Assembly (NCBI GenBank): GCA_030426385.1
Contig: JAUHYI010000021.1
Coordinates: forward strand, 1 to 57,547
Length of the DNA stretch: 57,547 bases
Reading direction: 5' to 3'
DNA from: Phycisphaerae bacterium
GTDB lineage: Bacteria > Planctomycetota > Phycisphaerae > Phycisphaerales > Phycisphaeraceae
A model generated the notes under the pieces. It was not told the DNA's origin. It searched no databases and saw only the letters and a list, made by a program, of their open reading frames with translations. Made by a program: the position numbers and the translations under genes. Positions 8,351 to 17,383 of this stretch are shown here, in pieces; position 1 is the stretch's first letter, and each line of letters opens with the position of its first letter.

Positions 8351-9160
8351 ATGGCCATCGTTGCACTACATTCCGCCGCTACTGGATTGACGGCGTTATC
8401 GACCGAGATTGATGTGATTGCCAATAATCTGGCAAACGCTAACACGACGGGTTTCAAAACATCACGCGTCAATTTTCAGGATTTGCTGTATCAGGAAAAA
8501 GCGCAGCCGGGCGTTGAAAATGAAAACGGCGACATCCGACCCATGGGAACCTATGTGGGATTGGGTGTCAAAGTGTCCAACACGCAATTGGATTTTACCC
8601 AGGGTTCAGCCCAACCAGCGTCGGGTGATCTGGACATGATGATCGAAGGGCCTGGCTTTTTTAAAGTCGCCATTCAGCCTGATGTCGGCGATGGTTTTGC
8701 CTATACCCGTGCGGGGAATTTTACATTGAACCGCGATGGTGAAGTCGTCTTGGGAAATTCGGAAGGCCCACGTCTGGAGCCCCCCGTCAATGTCGGGGAA
8801 GGGGTGTCCCTGATTGAAGTCAGCACAAACGGCATGATTACCGGCGTCGAACAAGGAGCGACCGAACGCACCGAGTTCGGGCAATTGGGAATTTCAACAT
8901 TTCTAAATTCATCAGGATTAAAACCGATTGGCGGCAATCTGTTTATTGAAACCGATGGGTCTGGGCCCGCCAGTGATGGGATACCTTCCGAAGGTGGCTT
9001 CGGAAAAATACTGCACAAGTTTTTGGAAGGATCGAATGCTGATCCCGTGCGTGAACTGGTGTCGTTGATCAAAGCGCAGCGAGCATTTGAGATGAACAGT
9101 CAGAGTATCCAGGCCGCCGATGAAGCGCTGCAGGTGATTGGCAACCTACGACGGTTCTAA
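8351..9160 (+). CDS. flgG: Flagellar distal rod protein FlgG
   Basis: Distal rod subunit that links the rod to the hook. The N-terminus (MAIVALHSAATGLTALSTEI, then DVIANNLANANTTGFKTSR) and C-terminus (NADPVRELVSLIKAQRAFEM, then NSQSIQAADEALQVIGNLRR) are textbook FlgG, and 269 residues is near the usual 260. The SD is AAGAAGAGG about 9 nt upstream. It is the second rod gene in the operon and is followed by flgA after 45 nt. Confidence 0.97.
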   Translation: MAIVALHSAATGLTALSTEIDVIANNLANANTTGFKTSRVNFQDLLYQEKAQPGVENENGDIRPMGTYVGLGVKVSNTQLDFTQGSAQPASGDLDMMIEGPGFFKVAIQPDVGDGFAYTRAGNFTLNRDGEVVLGNSEGPRLEPPVNVGEGVSLIEVSTNGMITGVEQGATERTEFGQLGISTFLNSSGLKPIGGNLFIETDGSGPASDGIPSEGGFGKILHKFLEGSNADPVRELVSLIKAQRAFEMNSQSIQAADEALQVIGNLRRF

Positions 9161-9205
9161 GCAACAGTAAGTAATGCGTAAAAGGTTAAGAATTAAGAGT
9201 AATTG

Positions 9206-10300
9206 ATGAACAGACACGCAGACATTTTGAAACATTGCATCGCGACCGTGATGGTGATCGTACTGGTGACGGTCCACGAAGCACATGCGGATGGTGTTCG
9301 GTTGCGAAATCAAGCGGTGGTGCAAGGACGCGATGTACGTCTGGCTGATATTGCGAAGTTGGATGGTCCGCTGAGTGAGAAGTTTTCCGATGTGGTGGTC
9401 GCCACGTTTTCACCGAAGCAAACGGAGATATCCATCAGTTTGGCCGAGGTGCGCAGTTGCCTGGAACAACAGGAAGCGAACTGGGCCCAGATGAGTTTGC
9501 GAGGCTATGCCGTTTGCAAGGTGCAATTGCACGATGATGAAAACTCGTCGGGCTATGGCGATCAAAAAAATCAGAACAGATCAATGCTTGACGATCCATC
9601 TGTGCCGAGGGTGGCGGCGAATCCCGATCAGCCGATCGATTTTCATACATCGTTGACGGTGCGGGACCGCATCCGGGAATGGCTGGAAGTTTATACAGAT
9701 ACCGATGGCGTCGATTTGCAAATCGGATTCCATGATCGCGATAAGGGGTGGCTGGATGAATCAGTGTGGCGCGATCGGGTGGTTATTGAGCCGGTGAATA
9801 GTCAACGGTTGGGAACGGTGATTATTGAAGTGCACCGTTTTCGTGGTGAAACGAAGTTTGATTCGCAACGCATGACATTGAAAGTATCACGTCGCGTGCT
9901 GGCTGTTGTGGCGACCCGATCGGTGCGAAACGGCCAGACGATTGTGCCCGGTGATGTCGCGATCCAGGAAGTGTATCTGGAAGATGCGGATCGGCCGTTG
10001 ATTACCAATCGCAACGAGATCATCGGCCAACGGGCGGCGGCGTCGATGCGCGAGGGCATGGTCTTCTATGAAGATTCTGTGCGATTGCCGGTGATGATCC
10101 AGCGAGGCGAGACGGTGAGTGTGCGTTCGCGCACCGGTGATCTGATGATCAAGATGATTTGTCGTGCCAATGAAGAGGGATCGTTGGGGGATGTGATCGA
10201 ATTACGGAATGAAGCCACGCGGAAAACATTTACGGCCAAAGTGACCGGACCGCGTGAGGCAGAATTGAATAGTCAGGCTGTTGCAGCTGCTGCGGAGTAG
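9206..10300 (+). CDS. flgA: Flagellar P-ring assembly chaperone FlgA
   Basis: Periplasmic chaperone for P-ring (FlgI) assembly. An N-terminal signal peptide is visible (CIATVMVIVLVTVHEAHA). The last 130 residues form the SAF/ChapFlgA region: VVATRSVRNGQTIVPGDVAI, IIGQRAAASMREGMVF, and the beta-clip part with RGETVSVRSRTGDLMIKM. At about 364 residues it is clearly longer than the enterobacterial protein (about 220); the extra length is N-terminal. The ATG at 9206 is preferred to the overlapping TTG at 9203. It sits upstream of flgH and flgI, its expected partners. Confidence 0.9.
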   Translation: MNRHADILKHCIATVMVIVLVTVHEAHADGVRLRNQAVVQGRDVRLADIAKLDGPLSEKFSDVVVATFSPKQTEISISLAEVRSCLEQQEANWAQMSLRGYAVCKVQLHDDENSSGYGDQKNQNRSMLDDPSVPRVAANPDQPIDFHTSLTVRDRIREWLEVYTDTDGVDLQIGFHDRDKGWLDESVWRDRVVIEPVNSQRLGTVIIEVHRFRGETKFDSQRMTLKVSRRVLAVVATRSVRNGQTIVPGDVAIQEVYLEDADRPLITNRNEIIGQRAAASMREGMVFYEDSVRLPVMIQRGETVSVRSRTGDLMIKMICRANEEGSLGDVIELRNEATRKTFTAKVTGPREAELNSQAVAAAAE

Positions 10301-10350
10301 GTGGCGCAAAGAGATTGATGGTTTTGGAAGTTGTGGAAAATGTGGTTTTT

Positions 10351-11109
10351 ATGCTGAATAAACGAGTGAATATGACAATCAAGGCAGTCCATGAGGCGGC
10401 TATGGTTGGTTTGGTGATGGTGTTGGCCCTGACGAATGCACACGCGCAGACGTCATCGTTGTATCACACCGAAAACGTCGAGCGCGTCACGACAGCGCCG
10501 CCGTTGCCGCGCGATGTGGCAGGGCAGATTCGATATCTGAATCCTGCGATCGCCGCGGTGAGTTACACCGCGGTGGCATTGCCCGAGCCGCGACAGTTTG
10601 CCGTGAATGACCTGGTTGCGATCATCATTCAGGAATCGGTCAGCAATTCAAGCGATCAGTCATTGGAAACGAGCAAGGAAACCACGATCGAAGGTGAGAT
10701 CAGTGATTTTCCACGCTTGAGTTTGAGCGACCTGATTCAACTGCAATTGCGAGCCAGTGGAAATGCTAATCCACCCAAGGTGGGGTTGGAGTTTACGAAA
10801 GAGTTCGAGGGAGAAGGTGCGACAAGTCGCAAGGATACCTACAGCGGTCGGATGCAGGCACGCATCATTGATGTAAAGCCCAACGGCACATTAGTTCTCG
10901 AAGCGCGAAAATATTTGAAATCTGACAAAGAAATGTTGGAAATGATTCTTACTGGCACGTGTCGTGCTGAAGACATTACCGCAGCAAACACGATTCAGTC
11001 GAGCGAGCTGTACGACTTGCGGTTGATCAAGAACCACGATGGCGAGTTACGCAAGGCCACCAAAAAGGGATTGTTTACGAAATTGTTTGAGTTCCTATTC
11101 AACTTCTAA
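10351..11109 (+). CDS. flgH: Flagellar L-ring protein FlgH
   Basis: Outer-membrane L-ring subunit of the flagellar bushing. The family core is clear: YTAVALPEPRQFAVNDLVAI with IIIQESVSNSSDQSLET, and the C-terminal KPNGTLVLEARK, CRAEDITAANTIQSS and LFTKLFEFLFNF. The start is uncertain: TTG/ATG at 10315/10318, ATG at 10351 or ATG at 10372 all share the frame. 10351 or 10372 gives a proper signal peptide ending LTNAHAQ. That signal ends in a signal-peptidase-I-type AHA site, and no lipobox cysteine is present, unlike the FlgH lipoproteins of Proteobacteria. Confidence 0.9.
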   Translation: MLNKRVNMTIKAVHEAAMVGLVMVLALTNAHAQTSSLYHTENVERVTTAPPLPRDVAGQIRYLNPAIAAVSYTAVALPEPRQFAVNDLVAIIIQESVSNSSDQSLETSKETTIEGEISDFPRLSLSDLIQLQLRASGNANPPKVGLEFTKEFEGEGATSRKDTYSGRMQARIIDVKPNGTLVLEARKYLKSDKEMLEMILTGTCRAEDITAANTIQSSELYDLRLIKNHDGELRKATKKGLFTKLFEFLFNF

Positions 11110-11152
11110 CCCCCACCCCCCACCCCCCACCCCCCTCATATTTCCCTAGGGA
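11110..11152 (+). repeat. C-tract element fused to flgH stop
   Basis: The flgH TAA continues as several C5-C6 runs separated by single A, then TCATATTTCCCTAGGG. It separates flgH from flgI by 105 nt inside an otherwise tight operon. Confidence 0.6.
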
Positions 11153-11214
11153 AACAGGGGCTTTGGTTTAGATTTGTGAGTTGGATGTAGTCAGTATTTA
11201 AAGGCGAATAACGT

Positions 11215-12303
11215 ATGCGAATGATGTGGAACAGACTGGTGATGATGGGTTTGACGGCAATGTTGATTGTCGGCCAGGCTGGGGTTGCGCATGCGGTTTG
11301 GATTCAGGATCTGGGACGATTGAAAGGGGCCGAGCAGAGCAAATTGGTGGGCATGGGGTTGGTCGTCGGCTTGGCGGGGACGGGTGACGGTGGCAAGTTT
11401 GCACCGGCGATGAAATCATTGGCCCAGGTGATTCGACGATTGGGTAACGAATCGTTGGTTGAGTCCGAATTAAAAGATGCCAAAAACGTGGCCTTGGTGT
11501 CATTGTCATCGACAATTCCATCGACAGGTGTGCGTGACGGCGATCGAGTGGATGTGTATGTGAGTTCGATCGGCCCTGCCAAAAGCCTGGTCGGCGGTCG
11601 GTTGTTTCTGGTGCCGATGACCGGGCCGATTCCACAGTCGCCTGTGTATGCGTTTGCCGAAGGTGCGATCACGATCGAGGACGAGGCTGTGCCTACCGTT
11701 GGTGTGATTCGCAATGGTGCTCAACTCACCAAAGATGTAATGACGCGGTACCTGGATGATTATGGTCGGTTGCATTTTGTGTTGAATGATGCGGCGGCGT
11801 CGTGGGTGATCGCGAACAATGTGGCGTCGCTGATTAACGGACGCGTGGCACCGGAAGGGCCGAATGTTGCCAAAGCGATTGATCCAAAAAATATTGTGAT
11901 CGAAGTGCCCGCTTATGAGGCCCCTGATCCCGCGCAATACATTTCCGACATTTTGAGCACGAGCGTCCACCCGAGTTTTCTGAATAACGGAGCACGCGTG
12001 GTGATCAATGAACGAACGAAGACGATCGTGATGACCGGAGATGTGCGTGTGTCGCCGGTGGTGATTACGCATAAAGGGTTGACGATCACGACATTGATTC
12101 CCGAGCCGGAAGCCACAGAAGAAGCACCGCTCACCAAGACGGAAACATTCCTGGCGATCGATCCGGAAAATCGCGGCGGTGCACGCTTGCGTGATTTATT
12201 GGAAACGTTGAACCAATTGAAAGTTGATGCCGAAGATCGCATCGCGATTATTCGTGAGATCGATCGCAGTCACAGTTTACACGCAGAGTTGGTGTTCGAA
12301 TGA
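11215..12303 (+). CDS. flgI: Flagellar P-ring protein FlgI
   Basis: Subunit of the periplasmic P-ring around the rod. The signal peptide (RLVMMGLTAMLIVGQAGVAHA) is followed by the family start VWIQDLGRLKGAEQSKLVGM with GLVVGLAGTGDGG. Further family blocks are RDGDRVDVYVSSIGPAKSL, NVASLINGRV and VVINERTKTIVMTGDVRVSP. The 362 residues match the standard length. AAAGG lies about 10 nt upstream of the ATG. The stop overlaps the next ATG (ATGA), which implies translational coupling to the flgJ-like gene. Confidence 0.97.
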   Translation: MRMMWNRLVMMGLTAMLIVGQAGVAHAVWIQDLGRLKGAEQSKLVGMGLVVGLAGTGDGGKFAPAMKSLAQVIRRLGNESLVESELKDAKNVALVSLSSTIPSTGVRDGDRVDVYVSSIGPAKSLVGGRLFLVPMTGPIPQSPVYAFAEGAITIEDEAVPTVGVIRNGAQLTKDVMTRYLDDYGRLHFVLNDAAASWVIANNVASLINGRVAPEGPNVAKAIDPKNIVIEVPAYEAPDPAQYISDILSTSVHPSFLNNGARVVINERTKTIVMTGDVRVSPVVITHKGLTITTLIPEPEATEEAPLTKTETFLAIDPENRGGARLRDLLETLNQLKVDAEDRIAIIREIDRSHSLHAELVFE

Positions 12304-12758
12304 ATGGTCTAGACCCAGTCAATCTGATCGCATCGGCAGCGGATACCCAACCTGTATCAAGGTTGGGCGGTGTCGCGTCGAAGCAAGCGGGTGCGGCATC
12401 GAATGCGGTGACAGGTGAAACAGACGGCAATTTTGATGCGACCTTACGTGAGCAATTGCTGAAAAAAGCTGAGGGAAAGCTGGGGATGATGACCGAGAAG
12501 CTGGTGTCGACAACGTTCTTTCAGCCGATGCTCGCGCAGATGCGAGATGATCCGTTCAAGACGGATATGTTTCACGGCGGATTTGCCGAGGACGCATTTG
12601 GCGGGCAGTTGGATGTGATGTTTGCCGATCAAATGGCTTCGCGGTCAGCCTTGCCTGCGGCGAAAAAGATCACGGATAGTTACATGCAATGGTTACAGCA
12701 TCAGCCGATCGAGCGAATCGAAAGTGTATCGCAACTGGATGACAACATGTTTGGATAA
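12300..12758 (+). CDS. flgJ: FlgJ N-terminal-like rod-binding protein
   Basis: Rod-assembly cap protein. Residues about 55-150 carry the Rod-binding domain pattern (LVSTTFFQPMLAQMRDDPFK, FHGGFAEDAFGGQLDVMFAD, ITDSYMQWLQ). Only the rod-binding half is present (152 residues); the C-terminal muramidase domain of proteobacterial FlgJ is absent, as in many non-proteobacteria. The rod must then cross peptidoglycan with the help of another hydrolase. The start overlaps flgI by 4 nt, and the next gene begins 4 nt after the stop. Confidence 0.85.
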   Translation: MNGLDPVNLIASAADTQPVSRLGGVASKQAGAASNAVTGETDGNFDATLREQLLKKAEGKLGMMTEKLVSTTFFQPMLAQMRDDPFKTDMFHGGFAEDAFGGQLDVMFADQMASRSALPAAKKITDSYMQWLQHQPIERIESVSQLDDNMFG

Positions 12759-12761
12759 ATT

Positions 12762-13283
12762 ATGAGCCATCAACCATCCATCTTAAAACTAGCAGCCCAA
12801 CTGGAAGTGATTTTGCGTAAGCAGATCGAAGCAGAAGGGAAATTGTTGGAACTGTTGAACCGAAAGCAGTTGGCGTTGCGGCAAGCGAAGCCAACCGATA
12901 TCGGGATTTGCTGCGAGTTGGAAAATGCAGCGGTCAAACAGATCACGGAATTGGAAAAGCAACGTTTAACGATTGTGGCGGAGATCACATTGTTGGTGAA
13001 GCCGGATGCGACCGAGCCTATGAAGATGGTGGCGATGGCAAGTTGTTTGCCCGAGCCGTTGCGAGGTCGGTTGTTGGTGTTGCGAGCCATGCTGCGTGAA
13101 AAGGCGGAGCATGTGCGTGAACAATTGAAGGTTACGAAACAAGCGAGTGAAAAGTTGCTGCAGAACATGCACAGCATGGTGCAGCGAGTGACCGCGACGG
13201 TGCAGGGAGCCGGGACGTACAGTCGGCCGAGTGTGGCGCGACAGAAGGCCATGTCGGTCAGTACGTTTAGCACGACGGTTTGA
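12762..13283 (+). CDS. flgN: FlgN-like flagellar export chaperone
   Basis: Likely cytoplasmic chaperone for the hook-associated proteins FlgK and FlgL, whose genes follow. The 173-residue protein is almost wholly alpha-helical and charged (LAAQLEVILRKQIEAEGKLL, LENAAVKQITELEKQRLTIV, MLREKAEHVREQLKVTKQAS), like the FlgN family. The sequence signature is weak, so the call relies on size, helicity and position directly ahead of flgK. It starts 4 nt after the flgJ-like gene. Confidence 0.72.
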   Translation: MSHQPSILKLAAQLEVILRKQIEAEGKLLELLNRKQLALRQAKPTDIGICCELENAAVKQITELEKQRLTIVAEITLLVKPDATEPMKMVAMASCLPEPLRGRLLVLRAMLREKAEHVREQLKVTKQASEKLLQNMHSMVQRVTATVQGAGTYSRPSVARQKAMSVSTFSTTV

Positions 13284-13381
13284 GAAAAGTTGATGCGTTG
13301 GATTTTGGAATCGGTTTGTGGATAAGCATAAGTTTGTGGATTTTTGAGCACGACAGCGATTGATGTTTAACTGAGATAGTT

Positions 13382-15091
13382 ATGGGTTTAAGCGGTGCAT
13401 TACTGATTGGGAAGAGCGGGCTGACGTCGAGTCAGGTCGGGATTGAGGTGACTGGTCATAACCTGGCCAACGCCGCGACGCCCGGATTCCATCGCCAATC
13501 GGTGCACCTTGGTGAAGCGCGAAGCCAACAGATTCAGCAGGGTATTTTTGTCGGTCGTGGTGTGAAAGTTCTGGAAATCACGCGGCAGATTGATGAAGCG
13601 CTGGAAAATCGTATCCGCGGTGGTATCAGCGACCAAGCGGGAGCCGCTGCGGATGTCGAAACGTTGGGGCAGATCGAATCGGTATTAAATGAACTGTCAG
13701 GTGTCGATATTTCCAGTGAATTGTCGGCGTTTTTCAATGCCTGGAACGAAGTTGCGGATAAGCCTGAGCAGGATTCGTTGAAGCAAACGTTGATCCAGCA
13801 GGCAGGCACATTGTCGCTGCGGATCCGTGGGATCAATGATGAGTTGGGGAATCTGCGAGACCAGGTCGACGCGCAGGTGGATGAGTCAACGCGGGCATTG
13901 GACAAGTTGTTCGATTCATTTGCCCAAGTGGATCAGTTGGTGGTGGCGACCGAGAAGGGTGGTGGCGGTGCGAATGGTTTACGCGATCAGCGTGATCAGA
14001 TTTTGCAGGAGATATCAGAATTTGTAGATGTGTCGGCAGTGGAACAGAGCAATGGTTCGTTCGATCTGTACGTGGGATCGACCGGGGTGGTGCTGGCTGG
14101 TGAAAACCGTGGGGTTGAGATTCGTCGGCGGACGGTGGAAGGGGTGTTGGAAGTTGACGTGGTGACGAAGGACAACGCGACAGTGTTGCATGCGAGTTCG
14201 GGACGACTGGGTGCGTTGGTGGCGGGGCGCGATGAGCATGTGGATGGTGCAGTCAAAGCGTTGGATGATTTTGTTGGCGAATTGATTTACCAGGTGAACC
14301 GTCAGCATAGCCAGGGGCAATCGTCGGTGGGGTATACGAATGTGACGGGGACGTACGCGGTCAATGATGTGGACGCGGCTTTAAATAGTAATGAAGCTGA
14401 ATTGGATTTTGCCCCGGGGCATGGTTCGTTTGAAGTTTTGTTGCGACAACGATCCACGGGTGACATTCTCCGCAAGCGGATCAGTGTTGATCTGGATAGC
14501 GTGGATACTGCGAACAACACCACGCTCACGAGCCTGGCAGCGCAGCTCAACGGTGTATCGAATCTGAATGCCTCGGTGACGAATGATAAACGGTTGAATA
14601 TCACCACAGAATCCGGGGATTATGAGTTGTTTTTTGCCAACGATACGAGCGGAGCGCTGGCGTCGTTGGGCATCAATACGTTTTTCGAAGGTTCGAGTGG
14701 GTTGGACATCAACGTGCGTAGCGATCTGTCCCCGGACCGTGTGGCTGATGAAATTAAATTGGGTGAAGAAGGTTACACGACCAATGGCAATGCAATCAGC
14801 ATCGGTAATTTACGGTCGAAAGGATTGTCGACCGCTAGCGGATTGAGCTTGACGGATTTATGGAATCGACAAGTTGAAGACTATGGCGTGCGATTGGGTG
14901 AAGCGAAAGGTCGTGTCGAAGCTGAAACGATCGTGTTGGATAATTTGAATGCCCAGCAGCAGTCGGTCAGTGGTGTGAATACGGATGAGGAAACGATCAA
15001 CCTGTTGCAATTTCAACGGGCGTATCAGGCTAGTGCGCGATTTGTGTCAGTGGTTGATGAATTGTTTCAGACATTATTGGGATTGATTTGA
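13382..15091 (+). CDS. flgK: Flagellar hook-associated protein 1 FlgK
   Basis: First hook-filament junction protein, exported through the flagellar channel. The N-terminus is typical (GLTSSQVGIEVTGHNLANAA, TPGFHRQSVHL), as is the D1 region EINDELGNLRDQ-like (RIRGINDELGNLRDQVDAQV). The C-terminus ends in the conserved coil (VSGVNTDEETINLLQFQRAY, QASARFVSVVDELFQTLLGL). The 569 residues are in the usual range. It is preceded by a 98-nt gap after the chaperone gene and followed by flgL. Confidence 0.96.
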   Translation: MGLSGALLIGKSGLTSSQVGIEVTGHNLANAATPGFHRQSVHLGEARSQQIQQGIFVGRGVKVLEITRQIDEALENRIRGGISDQAGAAADVETLGQIESVLNELSGVDISSELSAFFNAWNEVADKPEQDSLKQTLIQQAGTLSLRIRGINDELGNLRDQVDAQVDESTRALDKLFDSFAQVDQLVVATEKGGGGANGLRDQRDQILQEISEFVDVSAVEQSNGSFDLYVGSTGVVLAGENRGVEIRRRTVEGVLEVDVVTKDNATVLHASSGRLGALVAGRDEHVDGAVKALDDFVGELIYQVNRQHSQGQSSVGYTNVTGTYAVNDVDAALNSNEAELDFAPGHGSFEVLLRQRSTGDILRKRISVDLDSVDTANNTTLTSLAAQLNGVSNLNASVTNDKRLNITTESGDYELFFANDTSGALASLGINTFFEGSSGLDINVRSDLSPDRVADEIKLGEEGYTTNGNAISIGNLRSKGLSTASGLSLTDLWNRQVEDYGVRLGEAKGRVEAETIVLDNLNAQQQSVSGVNTDEETINLLQFQRAYQASARFVSVVDELFQTLLGLI

Positions 15092-15117
15092 GGCAGCGTT
15101 CACGATTTAAGATCGAA

Positions 15118-15145
15118 AGTTAAAAGTTAAAAGTTAAAAGTTAAA
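15118..15145. repeat. Tandem heptamer repeat between flgK and flgL
   Basis: Four perfect copies of AGTTAAA with a partial fifth, in the 134-nt gap. It is AT-rich and slippage-prone; no promoter could be assigned in this gap. Confidence 0.85.
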
Positions 15146-15225
15146 AGTGATATTTCGTTCATACGGGTTCACGTGGATAAGCAGAGAACCGTAGAGAAAA
15201 TTGGGGGGTAGGGCGTAAATTTATT

Positions 15226-17211
15226 ATGAGTACGATCGGCCGAACAACTGCATTGACGACAAGCCAGAATTTGCTGGCAGGTTTGACGCGCACACAGAAT
15301 CGACTGTTCGACTTACAGAACCAGATATCGTCGGGCGTCAAGGTTAATCGTGCCTCGGATGAACCATCACGCACCGCGAGTGTGTTGTTGTTGCAATCGC
15401 AATTGGAAGCACGGGAACAGAAGGATCGTAGCTTGCAAAACGCGTCGGCTATGCTCAACAGCACCGATGCGGCATCGGGGGATATTACGAATATTCTGAT
15501 CGAGGCGCATAGCGAAGGCTTGTCGGCTCTCAACACGGTTGATGCTCAAGGCACGGTACAAAACACTGCGGCGGTGATTGATGAAGCGATCAAAGGTTTG
15601 CTGGGTATCGCGAATCGCACGATTCAGGATGTGCCGTTGTTTGGCGGATCGCGGACCGGACAATTGCCGTTTGAGGAACACCTGGGTGGGATTCGGTACG
15701 TCGGTGGTCGCGATGCGATCACAACGGATGTGGGTTTGACCGATCAGTTGACGTTTAATGCCAGCGGTGAGGATGTGTTCGGCGCTTTGGCATCACGAGT
15801 CAAAGGTGCGGTCGATCTGGATCCAGGTGCGACGCCGGATACATTGATCAGCGATCTGGCTGGGGCGCAGAATGTTGGGATTCGTCGCGGGACGATTGTG
15901 GTTTCCGTTAACGGTACGCAAACGAATATTGATCTGTCGGATGCCGACACGCTTGGCGATGTGGTCTTACGCGTGAACGATGTAATCGATGGGCAAACCG
16001 GCACGGTTGGTGCGCTATCGACAACCGGCAGTGGTGGGGGCGGTGGTTTGCAGTTAACCGCAGCAGCGGGCCAAACGATTTCGATCAGCAGTGTCGGCAC
16101 CGGCCAAACGGCTCAGGACCTGGGCATTGCGACCACCGCGACAAGTGGTACGGTCGTTGGCGAAGACCTGCAACCCAAGTTAACGCTTTTGACGGAGCTG
16201 TCATCGCTGGGCGCGACGATTGATTTTTCGGGCGGTTTGAAAATCACGCAGGGGGCAGTGACCAAGATCGCTGACTTTTCCAATGCGACGACGATTCAGG
16301 AAGTGTTTTCGGAAATCGAACAACTGGACCTGGGCATTCGTGCGGAAATCAACGCGGATGGCACGGGGATCGATCTGATCAACGAAGTCAGTGGCCTGGA
16401 ATTATCGATCGGCGAAAACGCTGGCGGGACCACGGCTGGCGATCTCGGCGTGCGGACGTTTGGCACGACCACGCGATTGGAAGATTTCCGCAAAGGTGCG
16501 GGCGTTGAAGTGCATACCACGGGCACCGGTGCGAAAGATTTTGGCATCACGTTGCACGATGGACAAACCTTTGAAGTCGACATTCGCAGCGCATCGACGG
16601 TGGGCGAAGTCATCGATGCGGTGAAGTCAGCCGCCAGTGCCGCGGGGGTGGTCGTGGGTGATCCCGGTGATACGGGCACGAATTTCAATTTTGGTTTGGC
16701 GCTCGACGGCAATGGTTTTGCGCTCGAAGACAACACGACGGGCACGAATAATTTTCAAGTGACCCAATCCATATTCAACGGCGAAACATCACTGGCCGCG
16801 ACGCACCTGGGCATCTATCAAAACGCAGGTACGACCGACAGCACAATCGCGGGTGAAGACCTGACCAAGGTTCGCGTGGAGAGCGTGTTCACACATTTAT
16901 CAGAATTACGCGACGCGATGAAGAATAATGACAAGTCTGGCATCGGAGTTGCTACTAACTCTGTGGAACAAGATGTGGATAACACAGCCTTGGCGCGAGC
17001 AACGATCGGCGTGATGGCACGACGAGTCGAAGACGAACAGAACAGGTCATTCGAAATGAACATCACTGAACAGCAATTTTTGTCACAAATACGCGATACG
17101 GATATGACCGAAGCGATCACGACATATAACCAGGTTTTACAGCAGTTACAGGCTAGTTTACAGCTAGGCTCGACGAACCTGCAACTGAGTTTGTTGGATT
17201 TTTTGCGCTAG
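15226..17211 (+). CDS. flgL: Flagellar hook-associated protein 3 FlgL, enlarged
   Basis: Second junction protein. The N-terminal D0/D1 coil is clear (TRTQNRLFDLQNQISSGVKV, NRASDEPSRTASVLLLQSQL), as is the C-terminal coil (ITTYNQVLQQLQASLQLGST, NLQLSLLDFLR). The protein is 661 residues, about twice the enterobacterial FlgL. The additional middle (roughly residues 170-560) holds repeated modules resembling the flagellin hook IN motif (for example GTIVVSVNGTQTNIDLSDAD with TLGDVVLRVNDVIDG, and TFEVDIRSASTVGEVIDAVK), three or four times, suggesting an elaborated surface domain. It lies in the operon ahead of fliW. Confidence 0.93.
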   Translation: MSTIGRTTALTTSQNLLAGLTRTQNRLFDLQNQISSGVKVNRASDEPSRTASVLLLQSQLEAREQKDRSLQNASAMLNSTDAASGDITNILIEAHSEGLSALNTVDAQGTVQNTAAVIDEAIKGLLGIANRTIQDVPLFGGSRTGQLPFEEHLGGIRYVGGRDAITTDVGLTDQLTFNASGEDVFGALASRVKGAVDLDPGATPDTLISDLAGAQNVGIRRGTIVVSVNGTQTNIDLSDADTLGDVVLRVNDVIDGQTGTVGALSTTGSGGGGGLQLTAAAGQTISISSVGTGQTAQDLGIATTATSGTVVGEDLQPKLTLLTELSSLGATIDFSGGLKITQGAVTKIADFSNATTIQEVFSEIEQLDLGIRAEINADGTGIDLINEVSGLELSIGENAGGTTAGDLGVRTFGTTTRLEDFRKGAGVEVHTTGTGAKDFGITLHDGQTFEVDIRSASTVGEVIDAVKSAASAAGVVVGDPGDTGTNFNFGLALDGNGFALEDNTTGTNNFQVTQSIFNGETSLAATHLGIYQNAGTTDSTIAGEDLTKVRVESVFTHLSELRDAMKNNDKSGIGVATNSVEQDVDNTALARATIGVMARRVEDEQNRSFEMNITEQQFLSQIRDTDMTEAITTYNQVLQQLQASLQLGSTNLQLSLLDFLR

Positions 17212-17212
17212 G

Positions 17213-17227
17213 TGGCGCAAGTGTTGC
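17213..17227 (+). promoter_or_regulatory. Possible sigma-54 promoter or hairpin upstream of fliW
   Basis: TGGCGC, five bases, then TTGC (17213-17227) fits the -24/-12 pattern with one mismatch. The same bases also form small palindromes (GCGCAA-gtg-TTGCGC), so a short hairpin after flgL is an alternative reading. It is about 160 nt before the fliW ATG. Confidence 0.4.
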
Positions 17228-17383
17228 GCGTCAGAAGTGATCGACGGCCGATCAAAATTGACGCAGGAATGAATCGGCGAATGGATGTCGCCGGCCCCGA
17301 AAGGATCTGGGGCTTAATCAGGACTGAGATCCAGGATGGATAGGCCGCAGCGCGGATGCGCGAATAGAAAAGGAACCGTGACC

